From contig DATGIL010000061.1 in NCBI GenBank assembly GCA_035295745.1, positions 99,386-163,385 of the forward strand: a stretch of DNA of 64,000 bases. The letters are read 5' to 3'. Positions 16,333 through 25,553 of the stretch are shown one piece after another; the stretch's first letter is position 1; each line of letters begins with the position of its first letter. The translations under genes and the position numbers were made by a program. This DNA comes from JAIQFL01 sp035295745 (GTDB lineage Bacteria; Acidobacteriota; Terriglobia; Bryobacterales; Bryobacteraceae). The notes under the pieces were generated by a model. It searched no databases. It saw nothing but the letters and a program-made list of their open reading frames with translations, and was not told the DNA's origin.

Positions 16333-18906
16333 ATGTGGTGGCGCAAACGACGATCCTTTGACGACTTCTCCGCTGAAATCCGTTCGCACCTCGAGCACGA
16401 GTCGGACGAGTTGGAGGGAACCGGGGCGCAGCGCGGCGACGCCGAGATGACTGCCCGCCGGTCGTTCGGCAATGTCACCTCGACGCAGGAGGAGTTATAC
16501 CTCCGGCAAGGCGCGCAGTTCTGGGATCGCCTGTCGCGCGATCTCCGGCTGGCATTGCGGATGTTCTGGCTGCGTCCCGGATTCAGCGCAGTCGTGGTGC
16601 TGACGCTGGCGCTCGGAGCCGGCGCCAACTCGGCGATTTTCAGCGTCGTCAATGCCGTACTGCTGCGGCCCCTGCCCTATCGGGACCCGAGCCGTCTGGC
16701 CCTGCTGTGGTCAGAAGATTTCGCCCACGGACTGACGGAGGGTCGCGTCTCGCTTCTTAATTTCGCTGATTGGAAGAGCCGCAGCCGCACCTTCGAAGAC
16801 ATGACCGCCTTTGTCGGCCAGACCTTCTTGTTGGGCAATCGGAGCGGCCCGCCGGAGCGCATGCGTTCGGCCCGCGTCTTCGCGAATTTCTTCCCGCTCC
16901 TGGGAGTCGAGGCCACGATGGGACGCGTCTTTTCCTCGGCTGAGGAGCAGCGCGGCGAACGCGTGGTAGTGCTGAGCTATGCTTTCTGGCAACGTCGCTT
17001 CGGCGGCTCGCCGGAAGCGCTCGGCTCCGACCTGATCATGGATGGGCGCAAATCCCGAATCATCGGCGTGATGCCGGCGTCCTTTCAATATCCTTTTGCC
17101 GACACGCAGCTTTGGGAGCCGATCACGGCGCACCCCTATTGGGCGGCCCGCGACCGTGCCAGCCCGCGCTCGTTCTCCGTCTGGTTCGCCCTCGGCCGCC
17201 TGCAACCGGCTACTTCGTTGGCGCAGGCCCAGACTGAAATGCAAGACATCGCCCACCAACTCGCCCTGGAGCATCCCGAGAGCCGCAACCTCCCCGATAT
17301 CCGCGTGGTCCCGCTGCGCACCCAGACCGCCGGGCGGGTGGAGCGCCCGCTGGCCGTACTGTTCGGGGCCGTGTTTCTGATGCTGCTGATTGCTTGCGTG
17401 AACGTCGCCAATCTTCTGCTCGCGCGAGGGTCGGCGCGGGAACGCGAGTTCGCTTTGCGTAGAGCTTTGGGTGCCGGACGTGGAACGCTCGCCGCCCAAT
17501 TGCTCACGGAAGCATTCGTGCTGTCGGCTGCGGGCGGGCTTTTGGGACTTCCCCTCGCGTACGCTGCATTGAAGGCCCTGGTGGCGTTCGGGCCCCGGGA
17601 GATTCCGCGCCTCGCGGACGCCCGCATCGATCCCACTGTTCTTTTGTTTACTTTTGGCCTCTCGCTGTTCGCCGCCGTGGTCTCTGGATTGTGGCCCGCG
17701 ATGCGCAGCGGGATCGGCCTCGCGCGAAGCCGCCAGTGGACCACGATTGCCGACCGCAATCTGCGAAATCTCCTGGTGATCGCCGAGTTCTCGATTGCTT
17801 TAATGTTGCTGACCGGCGCTGGCCTGATGATCCGGAGTTTTGTCCGGCTGAGCACCGTCGATCCCGGGTTTCGGCCCGATCAGCTTTTGGTCATGCGCGT
17901 CGACCTGCACGTCGGAAGAACCGCGGCGCAGCAGGTCCGCTACTTTCAGGACGCGATCGAACGTGTGGGTAATCTTCCGGGAGTGCGTTCGGCTGGTGCC
18001 ATCACCGGGTTCCTGCGCTCCGACCCGGAAGAGTCCGTTGAAATCGAAGGACGTCCTCCTCAGCGGCCGGGCCCTTGCGAGGATTCGATGGAGGGTCCCT
18101 TGTTCGAAACCGCCGGAATACCGCTCAAGCGAGGCCGCTTCTTCTCGAGTGAGGACCAGCGCGACTCTTTGCCAACCGCCATCATCAACGAAACGGCGGC
18201 CCGCGCGTATTGGCCTGGCGAAGACCCGATTGGCAAGCGATTTCGCTTCCCTGGCGGTGCAAGCGCCTGGGTCACGGTGGTCGGCGTAGTAGGCGATATG
18301 CACCGGCAAGGACTGGAGAAGCAAACGGTTCCCCAGATCTTCCGCCCGCTCGCGCAGGAGACGGATGACATGCTGGAGATCGTCGTGCGCACATCGGCTG
18401 ACGCCAGAGCCATGGCGCCGGTGGTTCGCGACGAGATTCAATCGATGGATCGGAGCGTCGCCAAATTCGAGGTGACCACCGCGGAACAGCAACTCGGGGA
18501 GCAGACCGGCGAGCGGCGCTTTCAGACCTCACTGATCGCGCTGTTCTCCCTGATCGCTCTGGTACTCTCGGGCATTGGCATCTACGGCCTGATGCACTAC
18601 TTCGTGGCGCAGCGGACCAACGAGATCGGCATTCGAATGGCGCTTGGGGCCCGCTATGCAGGGGTCCTGGCACTGATCTTACGACAGGGGTTGGTTCTCG
18701 CAGGGCTGGGCGTGTTCCTGGGCATTTTGGGGGCGCTGGGACTCACGCGCCTGCTGGCGAGTTTGCTCTACGGCACTACTCCCACGGACGCCCTGATCTT
18801 CGCGACCGCTCCGGCGATTCTGCTGGCGGTGGCGCTGCTCGCCAGTTGGGTACCGGCGCACCGCGCGGCGAAGATCGATCCGGCGACGGCCCTGCGCGGG
18901 GATTGA
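16333..18906 (+). CDS. ADOP-family permease with operator but no adjacent PadR
   Basis: 857 residues from the ATG at 16333. The frame is open to 15409, but that stretch overlaps the previous permease in another frame, and the promoter lies at 16270-16299. The N-terminal domain is short but present (FDDFSAEIRSHLEHESDEL). TM1 carries LALGAGANSAIFSVV. The middle block is IACVNVANLLLARGSAREREFALR, and the C-terminal block is NEIGIRMALGARYA. The leader between the predicted transcription start and the ATG is about 27 bases. It closes the six-permease cluster and is convergent with the next gene. Confidence 0.9.
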   Translation: MWWRKRRSFDDFSAEIRSHLEHESDELEGTGAQRGDAEMTARRSFGNVTSTQEELYLRQGAQFWDRLSRDLRLALRMFWLRPGFSAVVVLTLALGAGANSAIFSVVNAVLLRPLPYRDPSRLALLWSEDFAHGLTEGRVSLLNFADWKSRSRTFEDMTAFVGQTFLLGNRSGPPERMRSARVFANFFPLLGVEATMGRVFSSAEEQRGERVVVLSYAFWQRRFGGSPEALGSDLIMDGRKSRIIGVMPASFQYPFADTQLWEPITAHPYWAARDRASPRSFSVWFALGRLQPATSLAQAQTEMQDIAHQLALEHPESRNLPDIRVVPLRTQTAGRVERPLAVLFGAVFLMLLIACVNVANLLLARGSAREREFALRRALGAGRGTLAAQLLTEAFVLSAAGGLLGLPLAYAALKALVAFGPREIPRLADARIDPTVLLFTFGLSLFAAVVSGLWPAMRSGIGLARSRQWTTIADRNLRNLLVIAEFSIALMLLTGAGLMIRSFVRLSTVDPGFRPDQLLVMRVDLHVGRTAAQQVRYFQDAIERVGNLPGVRSAGAITGFLRSDPEESVEIEGRPPQRPGPCEDSMEGPLFETAGIPLKRGRFFSSEDQRDSLPTAIINETAARAYWPGEDPIGKRFRFPGGASAWVTVVGVVGDMHRQGLEKQTVPQIFRPLAQETDDMLEIVVRTSADARAMAPVVRDEIQSMDRSVAKFEVTTAEQQLGEQTGERRFQTSLIALFSLIALVLSGIGIYGLMHYFVAQRTNEIGIRMALGARYAGVLALILRQGLVLAGLGVFLGILGALGLTRLLASLLYGTTPTDALIFATAPAILLAVALLASWVPAHRAAKIDPATALRGD

Positions 18907-18914
18907 TACAGAGT

Positions 18915-19913
18915 TTAATCATGCGAGCTCTGCAGATTGATGAAGTTCTCGATCTTCTGAGTCACCAGCCGGGGTGAGGACGTCACCGGAAACAGCGCCC
19001 ACCGTGCGGAGACCGGAAGTAGAATCGTCCGCGATGCGGTTCGAACCGTGTGCTCGTATTTCAGTTCCATGATGCGCCCGATATCGTCGCGGACCCGCTC
19101 CAGGCGGTTGGCACGAACCAGCAGGCCGGCCAGGGTCGGGCCTGCCCAACGAAAAAGCTGATCGCGGCGATCCAACTGGCTCTTCAGGAACTCGGCGAAA
19201 TAGCTCATGATCTCGTCGCCCACCTCGTAACCGAACCGCGTATTCAGGATTTGAATGCGATCGACCACAACCGCCAGCACATACGCCTGGGCTCCCTCCT
19301 GGCAGGCTCGTGCGATGGCGGCCTCCGCGAATCTGCGCCGCGGCAATCCAGTGACCGGGTCAGGAGCGCTCGACGAATCGTCTGCGGACGAGTCTTGTGC
19401 GGAGGCCAATCCACGCATCAGATCGTTTGCGGTTCGAGCAGTTTCCGCGCGCTGCCGCTGGGCTTCGCGGCGGATCGCTTCCAGACACTCGGATAGTCTG
19501 GTCTTGATCTGCCGGACATCTTCAATTTCATTGGCCGCCTCCACCTGCCTTTCGATCTCCTGCAACTGCCGCACGTTGGCATCCCCGGAGGCGGTGATCG
19601 CACTGACCGTAGAGGTCAACATCTTCACCATGGTCTGCAACTCCACTGCTTGCTGCCGCAAGTATAGGTTGGTACGGCGATTGTAATCCTCCAGAGCTTG
19701 AATCGCCGCACCCGCAAGAACCAACAGTTCGGCCGCGGGGACCTCCTCATCCATCCGGTGCTCCACCTTGCCGACGTTGTCGCGGAAGCGGGCGAGGTCT
19801 ACGGGATTACCCTCGATAGCGTGCAGCACGATGCCCTGAAGCAGGAGCTTCACCATGCGCATTAGCGCCGCTTCGGTTTCGTTATTTGCCAGGAACTTCT
19901 TGAGTGAGATCAC
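18915..19913 (-). CDS. Coiled-coil protein with degenerate GGDEF domain
   Basis: 332 residues. The N-terminal half is helical, with heptad-rich stretches at about 85-170 (LRQQAVELQTMVKML; LQEIERQVEAANEIEDVRQI). A GGDEF fold follows, recognisable by DPVTGLPRRRF (185-195) and NTRFGYEVGDEIMSYFAEF (about 224-242). The signature loop that should read GG(D/E)EF is WAGPT (256-260), so diguanylate cyclase activity is not expected. It may bind nucleotide or act as a scaffold. It is divergent from a GAF-PAS protein, with a 97-base gap, so the two may belong to one signalling route. No signal peptide or TM is seen. Confidence 0.8.
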   Translation of the reverse strand: MISLKKFLANNETEAALMRMVKLLLQGIVLHAIEGNPVDLARFRDNVGKVEHRMDEEVPAAELLVLAGAAIQALEDYNRRTNLYLRQQAVELQTMVKMLTSTVSAITASGDANVRQLQEIERQVEAANEIEDVRQIKTRLSECLEAIRREAQRQRAETARTANDLMRGLASAQDSSADDSSSAPDPVTGLPRRRFAEAAIARACQEGAQAYVLAVVVDRIQILNTRFGYEVGDEIMSYFAEFLKSQLDRRDQLFRWAGPTLAGLLVRANRLERVRDDIGRIMELKYEHTVRTASRTILLPVSARWALFPVTSSPRLVTQKIENFINLQSSHD

Positions 19914-20010
19914 AACCTTCTCAATAGGAGTTATCGGCCTTTCCCGGGAATTCCATTAGCATGTTCTCTGAAGTTCTTCGCCTCTTCCGCCGATAAGGGA
20001 ATCAGAAGAT

Positions 20011-21228
20011 ATGTTGCCCACATCCGCCACGCGCTTCGTTGAAACCGATCGTTACATCGAGCACATTCTGGAAAGCCCCGAGCGGCCGGAGCTCCTTCGC
20101 CTGACGACGCTTGCGGAATATCTGTTCCGAGTGCCCGTAGCTTATCTGGCATTAATGGACGACGCGTCCACAGTCGTTTCCCGGATCGGTTCCGGCCAGG
20201 AATACTGGCCAATGCTCGGTAGCTTCCCCATGGCGCTTACTATGTGGAGAGCAGCTGTGGTGCGCGATTCCAGCGGCAGATTCGGGGATCTGCAATTCGC
20301 GGCGACGGCTCCTCTGATGACCAGCAGCGGGGTCTCGCTCGGCTCCCTGGTGATTGCGGACAAAAGCCTCAGACCGGACTTCTCCGAGCAGGATATCAAC
20401 GCTCTGTCAGACCTGGCGAGCGTTCTGGCCGCGAAAATGGAACTACGGCTCCTCGCCTTCCACGCTCGCGAATCGGATCTCGCACTGCGCGAAAGCGAGC
20501 GGCGTTTCGAGACCATCGCAGACTGTGCGCCAGTACTGATCATTTGCAGCGGAGCGGATGGAGCATCCACATTCGTGAACAAGACATGGCTGGAGTTCAC
20601 CGGAATGAGCCTGGCGGCCGCGCTGGCGGATGGCGGATTCGCATCCGTGCATCCCAGTTCGCGGAAGATTGTTTATGAAACATACTGGCGGGCATTTCAG
20701 GCGCGGCAGCCGGTCACGGTGGAATTTCCGATGCGTCGCCATGACGGCGAGTACCGCTGGATGCTGTGCCGCGGCGTCCCCAGGTTTCGCGAGGACAACA
20801 CCTTTGCCGGCTTCATCGGCACCCTGGTGGACTTCACCAACCACTACAAAGCCATCGCCGAGGTACAGAAACACGCGCTCTGCACTTCCGCCATCGCCGA
20901 GGTCGCTGGCCTGCTTTATCTACTGGTGGACCCAGTGGGAAAAGTCGAGAGAATGAATGCGATCGGCCAGTCCCCGGTGCAGGACCCGCCACTCGCTGCC
21001 GGCGCGTACCTCTGGGAAACCAGCATTGCGGTACTGCACGGACCGGAAGCCATCGAAAGAGCTTTTCGTCGCGCTACCGAAACCCGCGATGTCGTCCAGT
21101 TGCACACCTCGTGCGAGGCGCCGAATGCCGTTCCAAAGGAATTGAGATGGACGATGACGCCGATCGTTCCGGCCACCGGTGAACTGATTGCCCTGATCGC
21201 CATCGCCTCCGCTAATGCAGCCACTTGA
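20011..21228 (+). CDS. GAF-PAS sensor protein without output domain
   Basis: 405 residues. A GAF-like domain covers about 10-150 (RPELLRLTTLAEYLFRVPVA at the start and LGSLVIADKSLRPDFSEQD near the end, typical of GAF domains in front of PAS kinases). A PAS domain begins at about 165 (ERRFETIADCAPVLII, then TFVNKTWLEFTGMS), and its PAC segment follows (RRHDGEYRWMLCRGVPRF). A third, weaker PAS-like stretch follows from about 290. There is no HisKA, HATPase, GGDEF or HTH domain, so any output must go through a partner. The last 17 bases overlap the convergent hydrolase gene. Confidence 0.8.
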   Translation: MLPTSATRFVETDRYIEHILESPERPELLRLTTLAEYLFRVPVAYLALMDDASTVVSRIGSGQEYWPMLGSFPMALTMWRAAVVRDSSGRFGDLQFAATAPLMTSSGVSLGSLVIADKSLRPDFSEQDINALSDLASVLAAKMELRLLAFHARESDLALRESERRFETIADCAPVLIICSGADGASTFVNKTWLEFTGMSLAAALADGGFASVHPSSRKIVYETYWRAFQARQPVTVEFPMRRHDGEYRWMLCRGVPRFREDNTFAGFIGTLVDFTNHYKAIAEVQKHALCTSAIAEVAGLLYLLVDPVGKVERMNAIGQSPVQDPPLAAGAYLWETSIAVLHGPEAIERAFRRATETRDVVQLHTSCEAPNAVPKELRWTMTPIVPATGELIALIAIASANAAT

Positions 21229-22072
21229 GGAAGACGGGGAGCGAGTGCAACTGGTCCACATGATCGGGAGCGGAATTGCCGGCGAAACCGAGCAGCCGGA
21301 ACTTGCCGGACACCGCTTCACTGAGTTGCTGGGTGCCCATCGGCCCCCACTTCAGTACCGCCCGCAGTTTCAGTCCAAGCTGAGCCACCAGATAATCGGC
21401 CGTCTCGGTAGTGCTGGCGTAAGTCCCCGGAAAAATCTCGGAGTGCGTCACCACCACGCGCTTCCGGCCTGCGATGGAATCCCGTCCCAGTTTCAACCAA
21501 ACCTCCAGGTTCGAGGCATCCAGTTGGGATTCGAGCGGCCCGGGTTTCCCTTCGGCGTAATCGGTATGCATTCCGTCAATCAGGAGCACTCCGGAGACGC
21601 GATCGTACGAAGCCGGAGTCTTCAGGATCTGTCGAACGGCGCCGCATCCCGCGCTCCACCCGCCCAGCATTATGTTGCCAAAGTGCACCCCGCCTTTCGA
21701 TTCAGCGTCCTCCACGAGACTCACAAAGCGCTTGGGGTCCTCGAACAAACGCGAGTAGGTGCCGGATCCTGTTCCTGCCTGAATGTGAATGACGGCGATG
21801 CGGTTGCGCGCCGCCGCTACCTCGGGTAGCCAAGGCCCCCCGTGAAAGAAGAACAGCACGGGAACGCCGGTACGCGCCTTGATGCCGGCGGGTATAAAGA
21901 GCGTACCCAGGTCCAACGAAACGCGGCGTCCCTGTGGAGACTCGTCGTGCAATCGGAGGTGGGCACGGGTGTGCTCCACCATGGGTGACGGATTTTGCGC
22001 CTGCTGCGCGGAAGCAGCGCCCAGGGCAAGGGCGCCGGCAATCCACAGCCGCAAACCGCTCCTCTTGCTCAC
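21212..22072 (-). CDS. Secreted alpha/beta-hydrolase-fold protein
   Basis: 286 residues with a signal peptide (KRSGLRLWIAGALALGAASAQQ). The hydrolase fold is supported by FFFHGGPWLPE (oxyanion region, about 74-84) and the nucleophile elbow GGWSAGCG. An acid within the DGMHTDY region and a late His (PDHVDQLHS) could complete the triad, though these are guesses. The substrate is unknown; a small ester is plausible. It is the last gene of a four-gene minus-strand operon and its ATG overlaps the stop of the upstream permease (ATGA). Confidence 0.75.
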   Translation of the reverse strand: MSKRSGLRLWIAGALALGAASAQQAQNPSPMVEHTRAHLRLHDESPQGRRVSLDLGTLFIPAGIKARTGVPVLFFFHGGPWLPEVAAARNRIAVIHIQAGTGSGTYSRLFEDPKRFVSLVEDAESKGGVHFGNIMLGGWSAGCGAVRQILKTPASYDRVSGVLLIDGMHTDYAEGKPGPLESQLDASNLEVWLKLGRDSIAGRKRVVVTHSEIFPGTYASTTETADYLVAQLGLKLRAVLKWGPMGTQQLSEAVSGKFRLLGFAGNSAPDHVDQLHSLPVFLKWLH

Positions 22073-23508
22073 CGCTTCACTGCGGCCTTATTGGATATCG
22101 CCAGGTGACTGTGATGCCGGCTGTAGAGGAAGTAGATCAACAGCCCGATCCCCAGCCAGACGAAAAGGCGGGTCCACGTCAAAAGGTCGAGTGACGCCAT
22201 CATGGCGAAGCAGACCAGCACCCCAAGAATGGGGACCACCGGCACCAGAGGAGTTTTGTAGGGCCGCGGCGCATTCGGATTCGTCTTCCGCATGATGATG
22301 ATGCCAATACACACGATTACGAACGCTAAAAGGGTACCGATACTGGTCATTTCTCCGAGTTTCGAGATCGGCAGGAAGCCCGAGAAAAGGGAGACAAAAA
22401 CCATGAAGATCAGGTTGCAGCGATAGGGTGTCTGAAAGCGCGGGTGAATATCGGAGAAGACCTTGGGCAACAGACCGTCTCGCGACATCGAATAAAACAC
22501 GCGCGACTGTCCCAACAACATCACCAGAATCACCGAGGTGTATCCGCAGATGATTCCCACCACAATTGTCGTCTGCAGCGCGGCGGACGGAAACAGCGCG
22601 ATCACGGTAGCGACCGGCGACGCATCACCGTGGAAAGTCCGGTACGGAACCATACCGGTCAGCACACGGGCGAACAGGATGTACAGAACAGTGCATACAC
22701 AAAGAGAGCCGATAATCCCGATGGGCATGTCGCGCTGGGGACGGCGAGCCTCCTGCGCGGCGGTAGACACTGCATCGAATCCGATGTACGCAAAGAAGAT
22801 GACCGCTGCGGCCCGCATGATGCCGCTATATCCGAATTCGCCGAACGTGCCGGTGTTATCCGGAATGAATGGCGTGTAGTTGGCCTTGTTGATGTACCCG
22901 AAGCCCACGCAGATCACCACGATGACCACTGTGACCTTCAAAATGACGATCACCGCGTTCACCCGCGCCGATTCCGAGATCCCGATGATCAGCAGCGTCG
23001 AGATAGCGAGCACTACCAACACCGCCGGCAGATTGATCAGCCCCGGAGTCGTATCCCAGGGACAATGCGTCAGGTTAACCGGCAGCGTGATGCCATACAT
23101 GTGCAGTAACTTCTGCACGTAACTCGACCAACTGACGGACACAGTCGCGGCGCCCACGGCATACTCGAGAACCAGGTCCCATCCGATAATCCAGGCAAGC
23201 AACTCGCCCATTGTGGCGTAGGCGTAAGTGTAAGCGCTCCCGGCAATCGGGATCATCGTGGAGAATTCGCTATAACACATGCCGGCGAAAGCGCATCCGA
23301 TGGCAGCTACAACGAACGAAAAAACCACTGCGGGGCCGGCATAATCCGCGGCGGCGATACCGGTCAGCGAAAACAGTCCCGCGCCGATGATGGCGCCGAT
23401 CCCGAGAGCGACCAGATTAACCGGGCCGAGGCTCTTTTTGAGGTGATGCTCGCCACCTTCCGATTCGGCCTTGATTCGTTCCAGTGACTTCGTTGCAAAT
23501 AAACTCAT
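22069..23508 (-). CDS. APC-family amino acid permease (cationic amino acid transporter-like)
   Basis: 479 residues from the ATG at 23508, which overlaps the stop of the upstream permease gene (ATGA); a longer reading from 23529 is less likely. The first TM has the APC signature GIGAIIGAGLFSLTGIAAADYAG (split; about 33-55), followed by SEFSTMIPIAGSAYTYAYATMGE. About 12-14 TMs are visible. The pattern is that of the CAT/YfnA-type transporters for cationic or branched amino acids. It probably imports amino acids or peptide-derived products, in step with the second permease of the operon. Confidence 0.85.
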   Translation of the reverse strand: MSLFATKSLERIKAESEGGEHHLKKSLGPVNLVALGIGAIIGAGLFSLTGIAAADYAGPAVVFSFVVAAIGCAFAGMCYSEFSTMIPIAGSAYTYAYATMGELLAWIIGWDLVLEYAVGAATVSVSWSSYVQKLLHMYGITLPVNLTHCPWDTTPGLINLPAVLVVLAISTLLIIGISESARVNAVIVILKVTVVIVVICVGFGYINKANYTPFIPDNTGTFGEFGYSGIMRAAAVIFFAYIGFDAVSTAAQEARRPQRDMPIGIIGSLCVCTVLYILFARVLTGMVPYRTFHGDASPVATVIALFPSAALQTTIVVGIICGYTSVILVMLLGQSRVFYSMSRDGLLPKVFSDIHPRFQTPYRCNLIFMVFVSLFSGFLPISKLGEMTSIGTLLAFVIVCIGIIIMRKTNPNAPRPYKTPLVPVVPILGVLVCFAMMASLDLLTWTRLFVWLGIGLLIYFLYSRHHSHLAISNKAAVKR

Positions 23509-24890
23509 ACGGTCGCCTTCCCTCGCCAAATAAAATAAACCGGCAGGCCGAGCAGCACAATGATCAGTCCCGGCCAGGTGTAGTTCGGTTTGTACAGCAA
23601 CAACAAAACCTCGATCAGGCCTGCTGCCACCATGTACGCCGCGGGTAGAACCGGGTATCCAAAAGCTTTATACGGCCGGTCCAGATTGGGCTGTGTGCGC
23701 CGGAGCACGAAAAGTCCCGCGATCGTCAGGATGTAGAAGAGCAGTACGGCAAAGATAACATAATCCAGCAGATCATTGTAGCTGCCGCTCAAGGTGAGCA
23801 GCACCGCCCAAACGCATTGCACCGCCAGCGAGAAAACCGGAGCGTGATGTACTGGATCCAATTCGCCCGCGCGCCGGAAGAAGAGCTTGTCCTTGGCCAT
23901 CGCGTAATAGACCCGCGCCCCCGATAGCACCAGGCCGTTCACACAGCCGAAAGTTGAAATCATGATCGCCACAGCCATCACCTGCACCGCGACGGGCCCC
24001 AGCATCTTCAACGCTGCCGCCGTGGCGACGCGGTCCTGGTCGGCGTGCTGAATCTCCGGAAACGTCAGCACATTGAGATAGACGAACTGCGCCGCGATGT
24101 AGAGCGCACAAACCACCACCACTCCAATGCCCAACGACAACGGCAGATTTCGCCGGGGATTCCGGACCTCGCCGGCGGTAAAGGTGACGTTATTCCACGC
24201 GTCCGCCGAAAAGAGCGATCCCACCATCGCCACGCCCACCAGGCGGATCGTCTCGAAGCCCCAACTCGAGTTGCGCCAAAAGCCAGTGAAGTTGCTGGCC
24301 ACCGCCTCGGAATTGCGTCCGAAGAAAAACCCGATCGCTACCAGTCCCAAAAGGGAAGCCACCTTGGCAATCGTAAAGACGTTCTGCACCATCGCGCCGG
24401 TACGAATGCCGCGGGTATTCGACCAGGTTAAGAAGACGATCAGAAGGATCGCCAGCAACTGCTGCGTAGTGAGCCCGACCTTGCCGCTGCCCACCAGGTA
24501 ATTCTGGGCCGAGATCCAGGGAACGAAGGCGCCGGTATACTTCGCAAATCCCACCGCCACTGCCGCGATCGTGCCCGTCTGGATCACCATAAACAAAGTC
24601 CAGCCGTAGAGGAAACCGTACATCGGGCCGAACGCTTCGCGCAGGTAGACGTACTGTCCGCCCGCGTGCGGCATGGCTGCCGCCAGTTCTCCGTAACTCA
24701 AGGCCGCCGTCAGGGTGAGAATCGCGGTCACGACCCACGTCATGATCAGCAGGCCCGGGGACTGCACCTGCCGCGAAATATCCGCTGCCACGATGTACAC
24801 GCCCGATCCGATCATCGACCCCATCACTAGAGTCGTTGAGTCGAGCAGGCCCAAGCCTTTGACTAGGCCGTTTTCACGAGTTGTTGCCAT
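23505..24890 (-). CDS. APC-family amino acid permease (LAT-like)
   Basis: 461 residues from the ATG at 24890; the frame is open further upstream only as a shadow of thiE. TM1 has STTLVMGSMIGSGVYIVAAD, followed by the SYGELAAAMPHAGGQYVYLREAFGP segment (split) typical of APC exchangers of the LAT/SteT kind. Twelve TMs are likely. The start overlaps the end of thiE by 28 bases, and the stop overlaps the start of the next permease by 4, so all are probably one transcript. It is not closely similar to its neighbouring permease and so is not a recent tandem copy. Confidence 0.85.
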   Translation of the reverse strand: MATTRENGLVKGLGLLDSTTLVMGSMIGSGVYIVAADISRQVQSPGLLIMTWVVTAILTLTAALSYGELAAAMPHAGGQYVYLREAFGPMYGFLYGWTLFMVIQTGTIAAVAVGFAKYTGAFVPWISAQNYLVGSGKVGLTTQQLLAILLIVFLTWSNTRGIRTGAMVQNVFTIAKVASLLGLVAIGFFFGRNSEAVASNFTGFWRNSSWGFETIRLVGVAMVGSLFSADAWNNVTFTAGEVRNPRRNLPLSLGIGVVVVCALYIAAQFVYLNVLTFPEIQHADQDRVATAAALKMLGPVAVQVMAVAIMISTFGCVNGLVLSGARVYYAMAKDKLFFRRAGELDPVHHAPVFSLAVQCVWAVLLTLSGSYNDLLDYVIFAVLLFYILTIAGLFVLRRTQPNLDRPYKAFGYPVLPAAYMVAAGLIEVLLLLYKPNYTWPGLIIVLLGLPVYFIWRGKATV

Positions 24891-25531
24891 TCTTCCATCC
24901 GTTGACGTAGAGATTGAGCGGCCGGGTACGCGTGATCCGCGTCCGGCAAAAGGCCGCCGATGACAGCTAACGAATCGGCGCCGGCATCGAGAACTGAGAG
25001 CGCATTGCGGAGCGTGATGCCTCCGATCGCCACCAGCGGTTGCTCGATCAGCGGCCGGCAGCGACGCACTTCTTCGATACCGACCACCGGGTCGGGATTC
25101 TGCTTCGACACCGTGCCAAAAATCGGCCCCAGGGCCACGTAATTCACCGGCTCTCCGCCGGCCGCGGCAAGTTGGTGCGCCGAGTGGCTGGAGTAGCCGA
25201 TGACCGCATCCGGCCCCATGAGCTTTCGCACGTCGCGCGGTGTGAGATCGTCCTGCCCGACATGCAGGCCGGCCTCCAGGAGCATCGCAAAGTCGGCGCG
25301 ATCGTTCACGATGAGGTCCGCGCCGCTTTCGCGGCAAAAGCGGGACACCTGTTTGGCCGAATCGAAGAACTCGCGGCTCCAGTGGCCCTTGTGCCGGATC
25401 TGCAGGATGCCCGCTCCGCCTTCAAGGAATGCTGCCGCGGCAGTCGTCAGCGCGATGCCGCGAGCCTCGAGCGATGTAGAGTCGAGAATCGGGTAGACAC
25501 GGGGCATCATGACGAAAGGGCGATTGCCCAT
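24863..25531 (-). CDS. thiE: Thiamine-phosphate synthase
   Basis: 222 residues. ThiE joins hydroxymethylpyrimidine diphosphate and thiazole phosphate to thiamine phosphate in the cytosol. The TIM-barrel motifs are visible: GILQIRHKG (LQ.R.K), ADLIVNDRADFA, GLHVGQDDLTP, GYSSHSAHQ, YVALGPIFGTVSKQN and VAIGGITL. The start could instead be one of the methionines at residues 8 or 9 (25510 or 25507), closer to the usual length. It is first in an overlapping operon with two amino-acid permeases and a hydrolase, none with a known thiamine role. No TPP riboswitch core is recognisable in the 99 bases upstream. Confidence 0.88.
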   Translation of the reverse strand: MGNRPFVMMPRVYPILDSTSLEARGIALTTAAAAFLEGGAGILQIRHKGHWSREFFDSAKQVSRFCRESGADLIVNDRADFAMLLEAGLHVGQDDLTPRDVRKLMGPDAVIGYSSHSAHQLAAAGGEPVNYVALGPIFGTVSKQNPDPVVGIEEVRRCRPLIEQPLVAIGGITLRNALSVLDAGADSLAVIGGLLPDADHAYPAAQSLRQRMEEWQQLVKTA

Positions 25532-25553
25532 GATACATCACCCTTCCAAGGCA

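Noticed and set aside
134..18906. MacAB-type efflux pump operon
   Set aside because: No MacB ATPase domain, MacA adaptor or TolC gene accompanies the permeases; the duplicated architecture fits ADOP instead.
19020..19060. GGTTCGAACC resembling a tRNA T-arm
   Set aside because: It lies inside the GGDEF-like gene and no cloverleaf can be folded around it.
24891..25337. N-terminal extension of the first APC permease
   Set aside because: This part is the reading of thiE in another frame; the permease itself starts at 24890.
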